The translations under genes were made by a program, and so were the position numbers. A stretch of 64,000 bases of DNA from Trema orientale (Eukaryota > Streptophyta > Magnoliopsida > Rosales > Cannabaceae), in NCBI GenBank assembly GCA_002914845.1, contig JXTC01000003.1:3500875-3564874 (forward strand), in the 5' to 3' direction. The notes under the pieces are model-generated. The model worked only from the letters and a program-made list of their open reading frames with translations, searched no databases and was not told the origin of the DNA. Positions 1 through 13,144 of this stretch are shown one piece after another. Each line of letters begins with the position of its first letter. The first letter of the stretch is position 1.

Positions 1-694
1 CTGTACACCAGACCGGAATTAATTCACCTAGCCCACCCTAAATTACTAAAAAGGCCCTCACTCAAAATCCAGTCCCCCTCTCTGTCCAAGGATAAAAACG
101 TAAAAAAATCGCATGAATATCCAAAAGAAAAAATTGGGAAATAACTAAAAGCCCAAGTTACTATTCTTTCTACAGTAAAAGCAGAGTAAATGAACAGTTG
201 TTTTTTCCTCAGCTTTAGTATATATAGATAATGTGCTATAACTTTACTGTAGCGGTCAATTTTGTATTGGTGCATTGTAATCTTACTGTAATACTCATGT
301 GAATGGGAAATAGCTGTGGAAATCAAAAAGTGTAGGTGCTTGTAAAAATTTAATTTATAAAATATTTCTTAAAACGTAGAACGCTATTTTAGATATTTTT
401 ATTATGAAAACAGAATAAATTTTAAAAAACAACTTTTATCCTGTTTTCCAGTTCTCTTATTTTAGACAGCAATTTATAAAATTTGTTGTATAAAGTAACA
501 ACTTACTAATTTTTTTTTAAAAAAGCAAAAATAACATTTATAATCAATAAAAAAAATAACTTAATTAATAAGCTCTACTTACAAAATTTTTGATCTAATA
601 CCCGATTCCTATCCACTCACCGACTGAATTAGCCGGCCCCTAGTGGGCGCCTTAACTTGGTGTCAGTTACGTAGGAATATAAACATTTAAGAAA
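1..694. other. Intergenic, no gene seen
   Basis: AT-rich sequence with long A and T runs and no reading frame that resembles a known protein. It lies upstream of the receptor kinase and ends at a MITE. I see no RNA gene in it. Confidence 0.5.
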
Positions 695-849
695 GAATAA
701 TGATTGGGACACCAAAAAGTTACACTAATGATGTGGCATCCAATAAAATTACTATTTTGTCTATGAGTGGGACCACACAATTCAAATTTAGCCAATAACA
801 TGAATACCAACTCATGTGGTGTAAGTTATTGGTGTCCTCAGTGTTACTC
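695..849. mobile_element. MULE-type MITE with 9-bp target duplication
   Basis: The 155-bp element has imperfect terminal inverted repeats of about 30 bp: the left end GAATAATGATTGGGACACC pairs with the right end, whose complement reads GAGTAACACTGAGGACACC. It is flanked by a perfect 9-bp direct repeat TTTAAGAAA at 686-694 and 850-858. A 9-bp duplication is the hallmark of Mutator-like elements, so this is a non-autonomous MULE derivative with no coding capacity. It lies about 320 bp upstream of the receptor-kinase start codon, inside the likely promoter. Confidence 0.8.
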
Positions 850-956
850 TTTAAGAAATTGATTTAAGAAATTGACGTCGAGATTATTTGACCAGTTATT
901 TTATTATTAAAATTAATATCAGTTTTCAATATAATCTCAATCTAATCAATGTAGAA

Positions 957-963
957 TATAAAG
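957..963 (+). promoter_or_regulatory. Candidate TATA box of the LRR receptor kinase
   Basis: TATAAAG lies about 205 bp upstream of the ATG at 1167. A start site about 30 bp downstream would give a 5' leader of about 175 bp. No other TATA-like motif between here and the ATG looks better placed. This is inferred from position only. Confidence 0.4.
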
Positions 964-1166
964 TAGCAAGTTGGCAGAAACTCAGCGCCGCTTACGCAAA
1001 CCAAAGTCAAGCAAAGCCATCTCATCTCCCATTCTCCCTCGTTTTAAACATGTTTCTCTTCTCAGTTCTCACTGAGAGCGTTTCAAGTAAGAACTGGTAA
1101 ACTTGTTTTCGTCTTAATTTTTTGATAAATTTCCTGTAAAACACAGAGGAACAAAACAACCTACAG

Positions 1167-4100
1167 ATGAACATAATTACCAAAAAACCCACCATTTCTT
1201 CTATCTTCACTCTCTTTTGGGGCTTCTTCTTCTTCTTCATTTTGTTACCACTTGAGAAATCTCTAGCTCAGAACGCCACCACCGACCCTTCTGAAGGTAT
1301 GTTCTTTTTTTTGGAAACTTTTTTGGTTCTTTTTTTCTTTTCTTTAATTGATAAGAGTTACTGTAAACACATTATTCAATAATATGGGTGATGGCCCATT
1401 TGAGAAATTCACTTGTTTTCTAGATTCTACTATGGTTCTAAAAAAGTTAAGCTTTTCACTGATTCCGAATTTGAATTCATAGCAAGAAATCGTTTTTCCT
1501 TATTTTGTTCCTGTATTTGCTTTGATGAGGTTTTGGTCTTGTTGCTGTTGCTGTTGTTGTTGTTGTTGATTTGGTTTTCTTACTCTCTTTGCCATGGATT
1601 TGTTCTTTTAATGAAATTACTTGAAAATTGAAAGAAAAAAATGTAACTTTCTTGTTGGCATAGTTAAATTCTGTCTCAATAATGCTCAATTTGAAGTGGG
1701 TATAGATTTTTCTTTTAAATAATTGAAACAAAGTAAATGATACTGTCTGAGAAGTTTCACATGCTTAGTGGCTTTCTATCTGTTTTTATGATTATTTATT
1801 TCTCAAGTAGTGTTGTTGGGCGGTTTTGTGTTGTCAATCTCATTGGTGGAGTCATGGGCAGAGTCTTTATTAGCTGTGGCTTACGGGGTCACTGCTATAT
1901 CACATCATTTGTAGTTGATTGATTTAGATTCCCGGATGCCCTTAGTTATAAAATATTAATTTAATTGCTACAACTCTTGTTTATAGCTATTGTCTCTGCT
2001 TGGTCTTTTAGGCTGTGAAGCAACTTACTGCTATGGAAATAATGTACTTATATTCCTATTAAAGTTGTTATTTTTCACAAAAATGAAATTTCTTCTTAAT
2101 TTTTTTAAAAAAAATTAGAGGGAGGCCCAAATATAGTTGGTGCAAAGATGAAATCATGGTGTTTAATAAATATTTCGATGGTGATACTATTCCAACCGAG
2201 ATAAATATAACAGAGTTTCACCTTTTCTCCTTGTTTTTATCTTTTGCATTCTTTTAAACCTTCATTGAGCTAATTTGTTTCTGCTGATTCTTTCTTCGTC
2301 TGTTAGTTTCCTTCTAATTTTGGTTATGAATTAATTGATATTCGCAACAGTTCCCAACAATGGCATTGATCATTCTATTCTACAAATCACTTTCTTATAA
2401 CTTTGACCCATACAATTTTAAACAAATCAAATTCTTGTACTTTTCACAGTAGGCAGTTCTACAAGCATGCTTCTTTTTTAATTTTTATTTATTACTATTA
2501 TTATTATTATTATTATTATTTATTTTTAGTTTTAGCTTGAATGGCTACTAGCTGTACAGAAATTGTTGGTATGAATGTAAGTTATAGATTTACCTCACAA
2601 TATGCAGTTGAAATAGATGGCCAACTATGTCTCAACATGGTTTTGGATCGTTCTTACTGCACAAATAATTCCTTTAACATACGATGAAAATTATATAATT
2701 TCAATTTTGCTTTGTATGTTGAAAAGAAAGGTATCTAAAATGGTTTTCCGATATGACTTAATGAGGCAGTGAGAGCACTGAACTCAATATTTCAGCAATG
2801 GGACACACAAGCAACACCCCTATGGAACATAAGTGGAGGGCCATGCAGTGGATCTGCCATAGATGAGACAGACTTTGAAAGCAATGATAATAACCCAGCA
2901 ATTAAATGTGACTGTTCGTACGACAATAACAGGACTTGCCACATTACTAAACTGTACGTTCTCGGCTCGCTTTTTGCTAACTTTTAAGAGTTATACAAGT
3001 CATGTTTGGTTTTTAGTTAATCTTCATATACAAAAGTTTTGGTGTTGATATGGTGTGCCATGTGTGAGTGTGATGAGGAAGAAATGAATTAATGAATCAT
3101 CAATCAAGACTTCAATGTTAATATGTTAGCACTGATGTAGAAATGGTATTTTATGGGTTAAAAAATAGAGTTCTCGTGTCTATTGTATTTACATGCCCAA
3201 CTTTAAACGTTTCGTATGTTGAGAATTTATTTCTGTTGGGGAAGAAGAGGCCTGATGAGTGGTTAGATAATAAAACTATCTACGAAAGATGCCGGTATAA
3301 TTTTTCTTTTAGCAACAAGATAATTGCCTTATACTCTTTATGTCAAGGAAAGTGTTTTGTTATTAGTTGTTTTAGGGAGTCTTTTTTTGAAAAAAAACAT
3401 ATATTCGATTGATCTAATAAAAGTTGGGATTTGTTGATGAAAAGTTTGGTAATAAAAACATCCTGATTTGCCATTAGTACCTTATACTTTCTCTAGCATA
3501 GTCTAATATGTTGTTTATTATTGCAGGAGAGTGCAGGCTTTGAGCAAACGAGGAGTGATTCCTGAAGAAATTACTGCTTTGAAATATCTAGCTGTTTTGT
3601 ATGGACTTTTTTCCAATACGTTTTCTGTTACTTTTTACTTTTTGGGTTTGTCAAAGTGAATATTAATCTTTGTCATTCTTACTAATTTTTATAAAATTTT
3701 GGATGAATTGAGCTGTTTAACAATTGGTCAAATGTTTGTAGCAAGATTGATGAGAACTACTTCACTGGTCCTTTGCCTGCGTATATTGGAAATTTATCTG
3801 GACTAATGATCTTGTAAGTATTGAGAAACATAATTCTTTCTACGGGTTAGCTTTGCCACAAACTTCTTAAAATTTTGTTGAGGTTCTGTGCACTTTTGTT
3901 TTACATCTTTTCTAGTTTAGTCTTCTAGATCTAAACTTCCAAGCATACACATAATAATAATATTATTAAAAGGGTTTACCCATAGCTGGTAGCGAGCTGC
4001 TACATCTTTGTTTGCTACACAATTCTCATCCAAGTAATGAAATTATCCAAATGGTTTTCTTGTTTCTATTCTAAAACGGCTAGTGATCCACATTCCTGTA

Positions 4101-7100
4101 AGGTTCTAATATTTAAATTATAGAAAGCAGGTCATCCTAGTGATGACTGCTAACCTTTTTTTTTTTTTTAAAAAAAATTATCTGGAAACCATATTATTTG
4201 TTCCTCATAACTTTCTGATTAAGGACATTTAGAAATTCTCCTTTCAGATGTTTTTTTATGCCTCACTTATACGGTGAGATATAAATATTTGCCAAGACTT
4301 GCCTTACAACTTAAGTTATCCTTTTTACTGTGGCTACTATTTGTCTGTTACTCCTGGAAAGTACGATTTTTCGAATTCTGGGCAGAGTTCCTTTGAACAA
4401 TAGGCTTATGGAAAAAAACTTGGAGAGCACTGATGAAATTTATTTGTTGATCCCTTTCAGGTCTGTTTCCCATAATGCATTCTATGGAAGCCTTCCTAAG
4501 GAGCTTGGAAACCTTAAGGATCTCTTAATGCTGTAAGACATCAAACCACTTTTCAATTAACATCAAGTATTTGCGGGCAAGTATTAAATAAAATCCCATG
4601 TGAGAATTTTAAAGATCTCATTAGAAGGTAAGCATAAATCAGATGGGTCATAACAGAACAACGAGGAATTGAGATAGTGGGTTAGTGGCCCGTGGGGAGG
4701 GGTTAGACTGTACTAATATGCAAGTGCGAGAAGAAGGTTTGAGCAAGTTTAGGAGTTATAATAAGCACTATAAACTTTTCGTTGAGAATGTGTACTTATT
4801 TTTCAGGGATATGCACCAGGAAATTCTTAAATTCAGGAAGGGATGATCTCCCTTGCATTCTCAACTCTCAACAAGTCTCATAGTTAGCTTGTTCACTGAG
4901 CTTTTATCATACAGAAAATGGACGTGTGGACTTAGCTTAATGTGTTACATATCCCTTTGATAGAATCCAATATAAAGTGCTCACAGTTTTGGTACATGAG
5001 CTTTCAGTTTTTTATCTGTTTTTTGTTTCTTAAAATTTTTTATACCCTTCTTTAAGGTACACACCTTTCATTCTCTTTTGGTACACTTTTATTTTAGTTT
5101 CTTTTTAGATGCTTTAGCAAAAAAGAACAGCCATGAGCCTTTTTAAAACTTTGTTCCATTTGCAAATCTTTACTTACAAATTAGATGAACCTTGTGTTAT
5201 CTGCAAATATTAACAAATGAATATTAAACAGAAAGTGTACTAAAACTCAGATTTGTATTTTATTGATTATTGTCTCTTTGATGAGTTCAAAATTTCTAGT
5301 TAAATTCTGAAAATTCATCGGTATGGAAAGTTTTTTATGTTCGACTCTTAAACTTCTGTTTTTTTTTTATACTTGTCCCCCCGATGAACCCTAAAATCTT
5401 TGGGAGGTAGGAAATTCTAGCATATTGCTAGGTAGGCCCCATGGGAATTAGGACACTTCAGCGCTGAAAGCAAAGTGGACTAAACATTTTGTCAAAATGG
5501 ATAGTTGAAACTTATGTTGAAAACGGTAGGTAGGACCTATCTATCAAATTTTCAAAGTATGGTTAAACCGTTTGAGGCCAATGCATTGAGGTGCTAGAGC
5601 TCTACATGCTGCATGTATTATTTTGTAGAGTAGATTTAATTCGTAGTACCGCTACTGCATCTTACAATATTCATTTGTACATGTAGTTTTTAATTCAAGA
5701 GCTGATAACTTCTATCCTCGATTTGGAATAAAATCACATTACTGTGGATTGGATTATTTGAAAATGGTGATTATGATATTAGAGTGTAACTTACAGTTTT
5801 ACAGCTACCTTGTAAGTACCACATAAAAGTATTTACAATTTTAAACTTCTGTCCTCGATTTGGAATATTCTCACATTACCGTGGATTAGATTATTTGAAA
5901 ATGGTGATTATGAGATTGGAATGTAACTTACAGTTTTACAGCCACCTTGTAAGTACCATATTAAGTATTTACAATTTTACGAACATATAGCTATTTCAGT
6001 GCATCAATTTCCTTTTAAATATTTGTATGGCTTTTCAATCTAAATTGTAGCTCTATCGGATCAAATAATTTCTCTGGAACACTCCCTCCTGAACTTGGCA
6101 GTTTGATCAAACTTCAGCAAATGTAAGTTTCTTCACATATGTAAGACTTGACCAAGTTCATTAAGAACATACATATATAATGCCATAGTTCTGACGCCGC
6201 CCTATTTTATTTTGGTTGGGGGGGGGGGGGGGGGGGGGCATGGGCGTGGATAAAAAACCATTAAGAGAGTATTTCATTATTTCGACACTTTTATCCTTAA
6301 TTAAATTGAATTTGATGTATTAAGAGTAGTTGAACTATGAGACTCTACAGAACAGACCCTTAGTTAACTGAAGTATTTAAGAAACATGCAAAGAAATATA
6401 AGACATATTAAATTAATAGAATGTCACTTTGTGTTTTCCACAGTTACTTAGACAGTTCTGGAGTTGGTGGTGAAATCCCCTCCACGTTTGCTAATTTACG
6501 AGATGTGGTAGTCCTGTAAGGAAGATTCTGCATTCTATCCTTTCTTCTATTACTGAAAGACTAATGTGCTAGACTCAGCTTACTATAAATCGGCTTGTTG
6601 AATATCAGATGGGCCTCAGACAGTCCTTTCTCAGGAAAAATACCCGAGTTCATTGGGAATTGGACAAGGCTAACTTCTTTGTAAGAATCAAACATTTCTG
6701 TTTTTTGTGGTGTTATTACTAAAGTAGATGTACCAGCATTTCTATTATAGCTATTTATGTTAATAAGCCTGTCGAATGAATTTGTAGGAGATTTCAAGGG
6801 AACTCTATTGAAGGTCCTATACCATCCAGTTTTTCTCAATTGACCTTATTGGAGTCCCTGTGAGTATATATTCATCAACGCATTGTACATTTCTTTTTCT
6901 ATTTTTTTTTTCCTTAATCTCCTGTGTATTAAGAGTAGCTTAAATTATGTTTGTTTATGATTAATTATGTAGGAGAATCAGTGATATATACAACGGGAGC
7001 TCATCTCTTGATTTCGTAAGAAATTTGAAGAACTTGACTGAGTTGTAAGCTAGCAAAGTTATCGATTCAATTACTTGGCAATCTAACCAAAGTTTCTGTA

Positions 7101-10100
7101 AGTGTATATTTCCATCCATCTATATTCTCTTAACTAAAGTTATTACTTCTTTTTTCGGCCCCTTCCTACAGAGTTCTAAGAAATGCATTAATCTCCGGTA
7201 CAATTCCATCTGATATTGGAAATATTGAGCTTCTAGCAACACTGTATGTTCTAACATAGAAAAAAATTTAATGCCTGAGTTAAAAGTGATTAATAAAAAG
7301 AATATCATTTTATTATGTGTAACATTTTGTTGATTTGTGCAGGGATTTGAGCTTCAATAACTTAACAGGCGAGATCCCAAGTTTGCTGTTCAATATGAAT
7401 AATCTCACATACTTGTAAATAATTAAGCAGTTTTTTTATCATTTTTATCCAAAGACCTGCCTGAAACTTGCCTAACTTTTTCTGTTGTGCTGTTTTCCTT
7501 TTGGTGCCTTCTCCTGTACTATCACTGAAACTACCAGATTTCTTGGAAACAATAGTTTGTCTGGAGTGCTTCCTGTCCAATGGAATGATAAACTTGAGTA
7601 TATGTAAGTCCTTCGATTATAGCATCATGTTGTATTGAATCTAGTGGCGACTGTTACTTATATATGTCGCAATCAAGTAAAACCCTTCCTAGCGAATGAT
7701 ACTGCATTAAAGAAGAAATTGCATGTATTTTATGGGATTATAGAAACTCTTTTTTCTTGTTATAGTTAATAATACTTTTTTAGATAATAGTTTTCTGTAT
7801 ATCATGGTATAAGTTATCTTCATAGGAAAATGGAGGAGATAGAACAAAATTACAAAAATCTATAATAAGGCTTTCTAGTCCAACAACATTGTTAAACAAA
7901 CATCCTTAAACTCTTTGTTTATATACATACATTAGGTGATGTAGTACTAGGGAAGAAAATAGGAAGGAAAAGGAGAAAAGAAGAAGAAGAGGAGATTTAG
8001 AGAGAAGAATTGAGAATTTAGAGAAAGAGCTAGGAAAATATTGTGGAGAGAAAAGATGTAGTTTATTGATTCATAGGAATTGTGCAGAATAATGAATATA
8101 CTAATAGCCTATTTATAGAATGATTAATTCTAAGTCAACTAGGAAACTAAATAAATACTTCAAATCCTACTAGAATTCTAATAACTCCAAATTGACAAAA
8201 TAAAATAATTATCCTAATAAATAAATAAATATCCTATTATTTAGCTCTATATTTATGCCTAAAATAAGTGCGTAAATTCTCTTTACAATCTCTATCATTA
8301 GGATATCCGATATCTAATTTTTTTTCCAAAAGATAGTCTTAATCTTCTGAAACATCCTCAGATGCCCTTTTATTACTCTCCAGGCATATCAGCCAAATCT
8401 AGAACAGCACAATTACAAATTAGTCTGTTCCTCTTGAAAATTAATCTGTGGAGCGAAACTTGTTGTTATGCCTCATAATGACCGAATGATAGATAATGGC
8501 AGGATACGTGGAAGAAATTATCCTAGTCTGCTAGTCATCATCAGTGTAGCAGCCAACTAAAATTTTTCTCTCATATCAAGTTGCTTACTAATGAAACTTC
8601 TGAGAGTGGGACACAAAGTGTCAATAAGGGTTTTTTGACAATAGACTGTTGTTGTAACTGCTATCAGATTTATTCCTTTGCATATCTAGTGTCTCTTTTA
8701 ATCGTTTACGCATCATATGTCTACTTACTCGTGCTTATATATTGTGATGTATGCAGAGATTTGTCTTACAATTACCTATCAGGACGTTTGCCCCCATGGG
8801 TGACCTCAATATCACAACTGTACTCTCTCTCTCTCTCTCATTTCTTTGTTTTTTACTGTTCATAAATTGCTTCTCCGTATGCTTCATTTCATGTGAATGC
8901 ATGAGTATGAACTATGTCTGTAGTTATGATGTCAAATCACATATTTCTATTTCCTCGAAAGTTATTATATTTTAGCGGGTGTTAGCATATACTGGAAAAT
9001 ATAATAGAGAGTAAATTTTGTGCAGGAACTTAGTGGCCAACAACTTTACATTTGACAGCTCAAACAGATCGTGAGTATGACAAGCGCTGTATTTCTGCAC
9101 TGTCAATGAAATTTTTACTTTGTTTATAATAAGTACCAATTATTCTGTTTGCTTACAGGGTTATTCCTGGACTAGACTGTCTTCAGAGGAACTTTCCATG
9201 CAACAGAGATACTCCAATCTGTAAACTACTTTCATTCGACTAATTGTTTAGTGATTTGGTGCATTATCAAGTCACAGATGTAGGCACTATTTCTCCAATT
9301 TCATTTTCCCTTTTCTATTAGTACTTTACAGTGATACAAACAAGCTAATCCAGTGATAAAAACAAGCTATGCTTACGATCTCTGAGCCTTAAAGTGAGTT
9401 TGATTATCTATCTTTGGAAAACTATCCATTGTAAATCTTGAAAATCTAATCTAGTGCCGTCATTGCATTGTATGTATGTTTATGTTCATGTATAAACGAA
9501 TGAAAACTCCCTAATAGCTCTATGTCTTTGTGCCAAAAAGTGAAACATGACAAAATGAATGATTTACAGTTTACCAAGCAAAAAATAATGAATGAATCTG
9601 TAGTTTGAGATAAAGCATATTGCATTGTCAAGTGACTGATTTATGGTTTGATATACTTGTATTACATCAAGTTATGTGAAATTTTTTCGAATTACATCTT
9701 TTATACCATTTTAGCATTTATTCATGATATTTATGACTTCAAATTTATACATTTATTCTCACAGATGCTAACTTTGCAATCAAGTGTGGTGGACCAGAGG
9801 TGATAGGAAGAAGTGGCACAGTGTACGAACCTGAGAACTTGGTTCTTGGCCCTGCTAAGTTTTATGTAATGAATGAGAGATGGGCAGTTAGCAAGGTGGG
9901 CTTGTATGCTGACAAAACAGGTAAGCTAGATCTCGAAGGTACCCAGGCACAAGTCACAAGCACCAATGAGAACCCAGAGCTTTTCCATACTGCAAGGATG
10001 TCTCCAGGATCGCTAAGATACTACGGTCTTGGTCTTGAGAATGGGCCATACACTGTAACCCTGCAGTTTGCAGAAATTGGTTTTCCAAATCGGAACTCAC

Positions 10101-13100
10101 GGACATGGGCGGGTCTAGCAAGGCGCGTGTTTGACATATATATTCAGGTAATTGTATGATAGTAAAGGAAGACATCCCAAGTTCAGATCAACTTTTCTGA
10201 GTAGAATTTTGCAATAAGTTTTATGGCTTAAATCTACAGATACTATGAATTATTGACTCCCCCATCATCTTTTTTCTAGGGTAGTCTCAAACAAAAGGAC
10301 TTCAACATTGCAAAGGAGGCAGGTGGGGTTGATAGAGCTATTGCAAGGACATACAGTGTTAATGTGTCGGAGAATTATCTTGAGGTTCACTTGTTTTGGG
10401 CGGGTAAGGGGACCTGCTGTATACCTAAACCAGGTTACTATGGTCCCTTGGTAGCGGCAGTCCGTGCTGCTTCAGGTAACAAGAATTTCTTTATCTGCAT
10501 ATTCCAAGTCAGATGGTTTAGTTGTGCTTCATTGCTTCTGTATGCTAGTGTCAGTTTATTGTGTGTATTTTCTTGCTCAGATTTTACGCCTACTGTTGCT
10601 GGGGTTCGGCGAGGAGAGAACAAGACGGGTTTAATTGCTGGTATTACAGTTTCAGCTGCAGTTGTGGTCCTTATATTGCTAGTTTCAATACTTTATATGA
10701 GGAAAAAATCACGCAGTGATGATGATGAAGGTAAGAGCATACAAATAGGAGCAATATTTCAAGTCCTGTTAATGAACATCAACTGATTTTGCATCTCTGA
10801 TTTTAGTTTAGATTCTGTTTCTACCAAGTTCCACTATGACCCTGAAATTATGCAGGTTCTGAGGCTATTCTCCCTGTCTTAGAATATGAACACTACAAAA
10901 AATTTGAATAATTCTTTATCTTGTTTGCAACTGGAAATAGCTTCCATAAGTAAAATTTGAGATGCTTATCCCAAGAGATTGGCTATATAATACTGCATAG
11001 TTTATTTACTATAATAGCAATCATGCTGTGTAACTATCCTAATACCGCATCTTATTATATCCCAACTAGATCTCATATCTTACATTCTGGCTTGAATCTG
11101 CAGAACTTCTTGGAATAGGCCACCGTCCTGTTACTTTCAGTTATGCTGAATTAAGAGCTGCTACTGCAGACTTCAGTTCTTGTAATAAGCTGGGAGAGGG
11201 AGGATTTGGTCAAGTTCACAAGGTAAATTTGAGTTCACATCACCCTTTATAGTTCAAATGCATAACTTTACTTCTGAAGTGGAAAAAAAGTGTTTTCAGC
11301 TACTTTAGAATGGATCCTATTTTATATTATTATTCATTTTATGGTGTTTGAATGCTTGCTTTATAGGGTACACTTATGGATGGGAGGGTGGTTGCTGTTA
11401 AGCAAATTGCAGTAGCATCTAAATATGTAAAGCGTCAGTTTGTATCTGAAATTGCCACAATATCTGTAGTGCAACATCGCAATCTTGTGAAGTTGCATGG
11501 ATGCTGTATTGAAGGAAATAGACGCATATTGGTTTATGAATATCTTGAAAACAAAAGCCTTGATCAAGCACTCTTTGGTATGAAGCTACTAGTTATGCTG
11601 CTTTTTACTATTTGACTTGCTATTATAAGATACTCTTTCGTTTGCCCTTCTAGAAGGTGAAATCATATTGAAAACCCAAATTTAACTCTTTCATCATAAA
11701 AGCAAAAGTTTTTCAGTGTTGAAGTCAAAAATTCTTTGCTTGCTCTGGTTGTCTTTCATGCAAAGGCAAGGTACTGTCTGAAAAGTGCTTAAAGCAGCAG
11801 TAAACATTCTTCTTTCCCTCCCCTTTCACTTTTAAGCATTAGAATTCCGTAACCCCGTCTTTTCTGAGAGTTATTTTATGAGATATTTTAAATACTTTAC
11901 ATTTAGCAACTTTTATGAGCATTTGTTTTTTATTGTTTAATTTTTTTGATCAAATGAAGTGGCCAACCTCGCAGGAAAAAATGACTTGCACCTGGACTGG
12001 CCTACCCGCTTCAATATATGCTTGGGAACTGCTAGAGGACTTGCTTATCTTCATGAAGAATCCAGGCCAAGGATTATACATCGAGATGTCAAATCTAGTA
12101 ATATTTTACTTGACGAAACATGTTGTCCTAAAATATCAGATTTTGGTTTGGCAAAGCTCTATGATGAGAACAAAACCCACATCAGCACGAGAGTTGCAGG
12201 GACAATGTAAGTCCTTAACCAACTGACAAGAGCCATTCTTGCTTGAATTGCTCATAGTACAACAAAAAGTATCTAAATGTTCTTTAAGCCCATTAAAAGA
12301 CACTGAATACCACTAGATACAATCTTAGAATGGCTTTCAAATTATTCTTATTCTAGTTGAAGAACGTGCTGTCAAATTGGAAGAGAAATTTTCAAGAAGA
12401 GGAACTGATTGTTAACTGATGTTCATGGTACTGATATTACATTCATGTTCTAGTTAAAATATAATGGATTTCAAAGGAGTGGCATAACAATTGACATAGG
12501 AATTTCCTTAGATGATGGAGTTAGTAAGTCATTTATCATCTTGCAGAGGCTATCTGGCACCAGAGTATGCCTTGCGCGGGCGCCTAACGGAAAAGGCTGA
12601 TGTTTTTAGTTTCGGTGTTGTTGCGTTGGAGATTGTTAGCGGAAAACCTAACATCTACAATACTCCGGACGGTGAAATGATTTATCTCCTTGAATCTGTA
12701 AGGAAAACAAAAAAGGCATTCTTATTTTCTTTCTTTCCGAACTGAGTTCAAATGGTTTAATATGAACTGTCGATTAATCAAAATCTTGTTCAGGCATGGA
12801 CCTTACACGAAAATAATGAAAGTTCTGGGTTGGTGGATCCAAGATTAGCGGACTTCAATAAAGACGAAGCCGTCAGATTGATACAAGTGGCGCTTTTGTG
12901 CACTCAGGCATCAGCAGCATTGCGGCCATCAATGTCGCGTGTCGTGGCCATGCTCACCGGAGATGTAGAGATAGAGACTGATATATCAAAGCCAAGTTAT
13001 TTAACAGAATTGGGTTATAAAAATATGACCAATATGAATGAAGGCAATGCTATGACTCCGGGCCCTGTGAATGATCCTATGTTTCCTTCTCCTTATAGCG

Positions 13101-13144
13101 TGGCAGCACCAATGGTCAGTGACCTTATCACTGAAGGAAGGTGA
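1167..13144 (+). CDS. LRR-malectin receptor-like kinase (LRR-VIII-2 type), 24 exons
   Basis: This is a plasma-membrane receptor kinase, complete in the window. My splice model gives 3063 coding bases and 1020 residues, the usual length of the family. Domain order: signal peptide (about 1-34, ending SLAQ); an N-terminal cap with [11 protein letters not shown]; about a dozen leucine-rich repeats (about 105-400); the conserved [12 protein letters not shown] linker; a malectin domain (about 424-616) with [21 protein letters not shown]; a transmembrane helix (about 634-657); and a kinase domain. Kinase motifs are intact: P-loop LGEGGFGQV at 696, Lys718 in [15 protein letters not shown] with Asp814, DFG Asp832 and APE at 858-860. 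It is therefore an RD kinase, expected to be active. The family resembles Arabidopsis At1g56130/At1g56140. The ligand is unknown. Neither a frameshift nor an internal stop was found in the exons. Confidence 0.93.
2492..2523. repeat. (ATT)n microsatellite in intron 1
   Basis: Uninterrupted ATT/TTA triplets within the first intron of the receptor kinase. No other structure is apparent. Confidence 0.7.
5707..5979. repeat. Two-copy tandem duplication (period 137 bp) in intron 5
   Basis: The block beginning AACTTCTATCCTCGATTTGG at 5707 is repeated from 5844 with a few substitutions and small indels. Both copies end in AGTATTTACAATTTTA. The duplication is intronic and leaves the coding exons untouched. 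Confidence 0.8.
6218..6238 (+). repeat. 21-base poly-G tract in intron 6
   Basis: Twenty-one consecutive G bases lie about 95 bp after the exon 6 donor site. So long a G run is rare in AT-rich plant DNA and is prone to slippage and quadruplex formation. Its exact length in the assembly should not be trusted. Confidence 0.85.
7937..8297 (-). mobile_element. Solo LTR (probably copia-like) in receptor-kinase intron 13
   Basis: The 361-bp unit reads TG...CA on the minus strand (first bases TGATAGAG, last bases ACTACATCA) and is flanked by a perfect 5-bp direct repeat TTAGG at 7932-7936 and 8298-8302. On the minus strand it contains a TATA-like TCTATAAATAGG, then an AATAAA-like CAATAAAC and a CT-rich 3' part, which is the expected order of LTR promoter, R and U5. 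No internal retrotransposon sequence remains, so it is a solo LTR left by unequal recombination. It is antisense to the host gene. The superfamily is inferred from size and layout only. Confidence 0.8.

Larger units (their letters stand above)
1167..13144 (+). other. Exon map of the LRR-malectin receptor kinase
   Basis: Exons read from GT-AG borders and frame continuity: 1167-1296, 2770-2953, 3527-3598, 3742-3813, 4461-4532, 6051-6122, 6444-6515, 6609-6680, 6788-6859, 6973-7044, 7172-7243, 7343-7414, 7538-7603, 8757-8819, 9026-9070, 9159-9220, 9765-10147, 10280-10475, 10581-10730, 11104-11222, 11367-11577, 11975-12206, 12547-12697, 12794-13144. Exons 3-12 are each exactly 72 bp in phase 2, one leucine-rich repeat per exon. 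Exons 13 and 14 (66 and 63 bp) keep the same phase. The malectin domain is on exons 17-18, the membrane helix on exon 19 and the kinase on exons 20-24. The start of exon 2 (2770 after GGCAG) is the least certain border. Confidence 0.88.
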
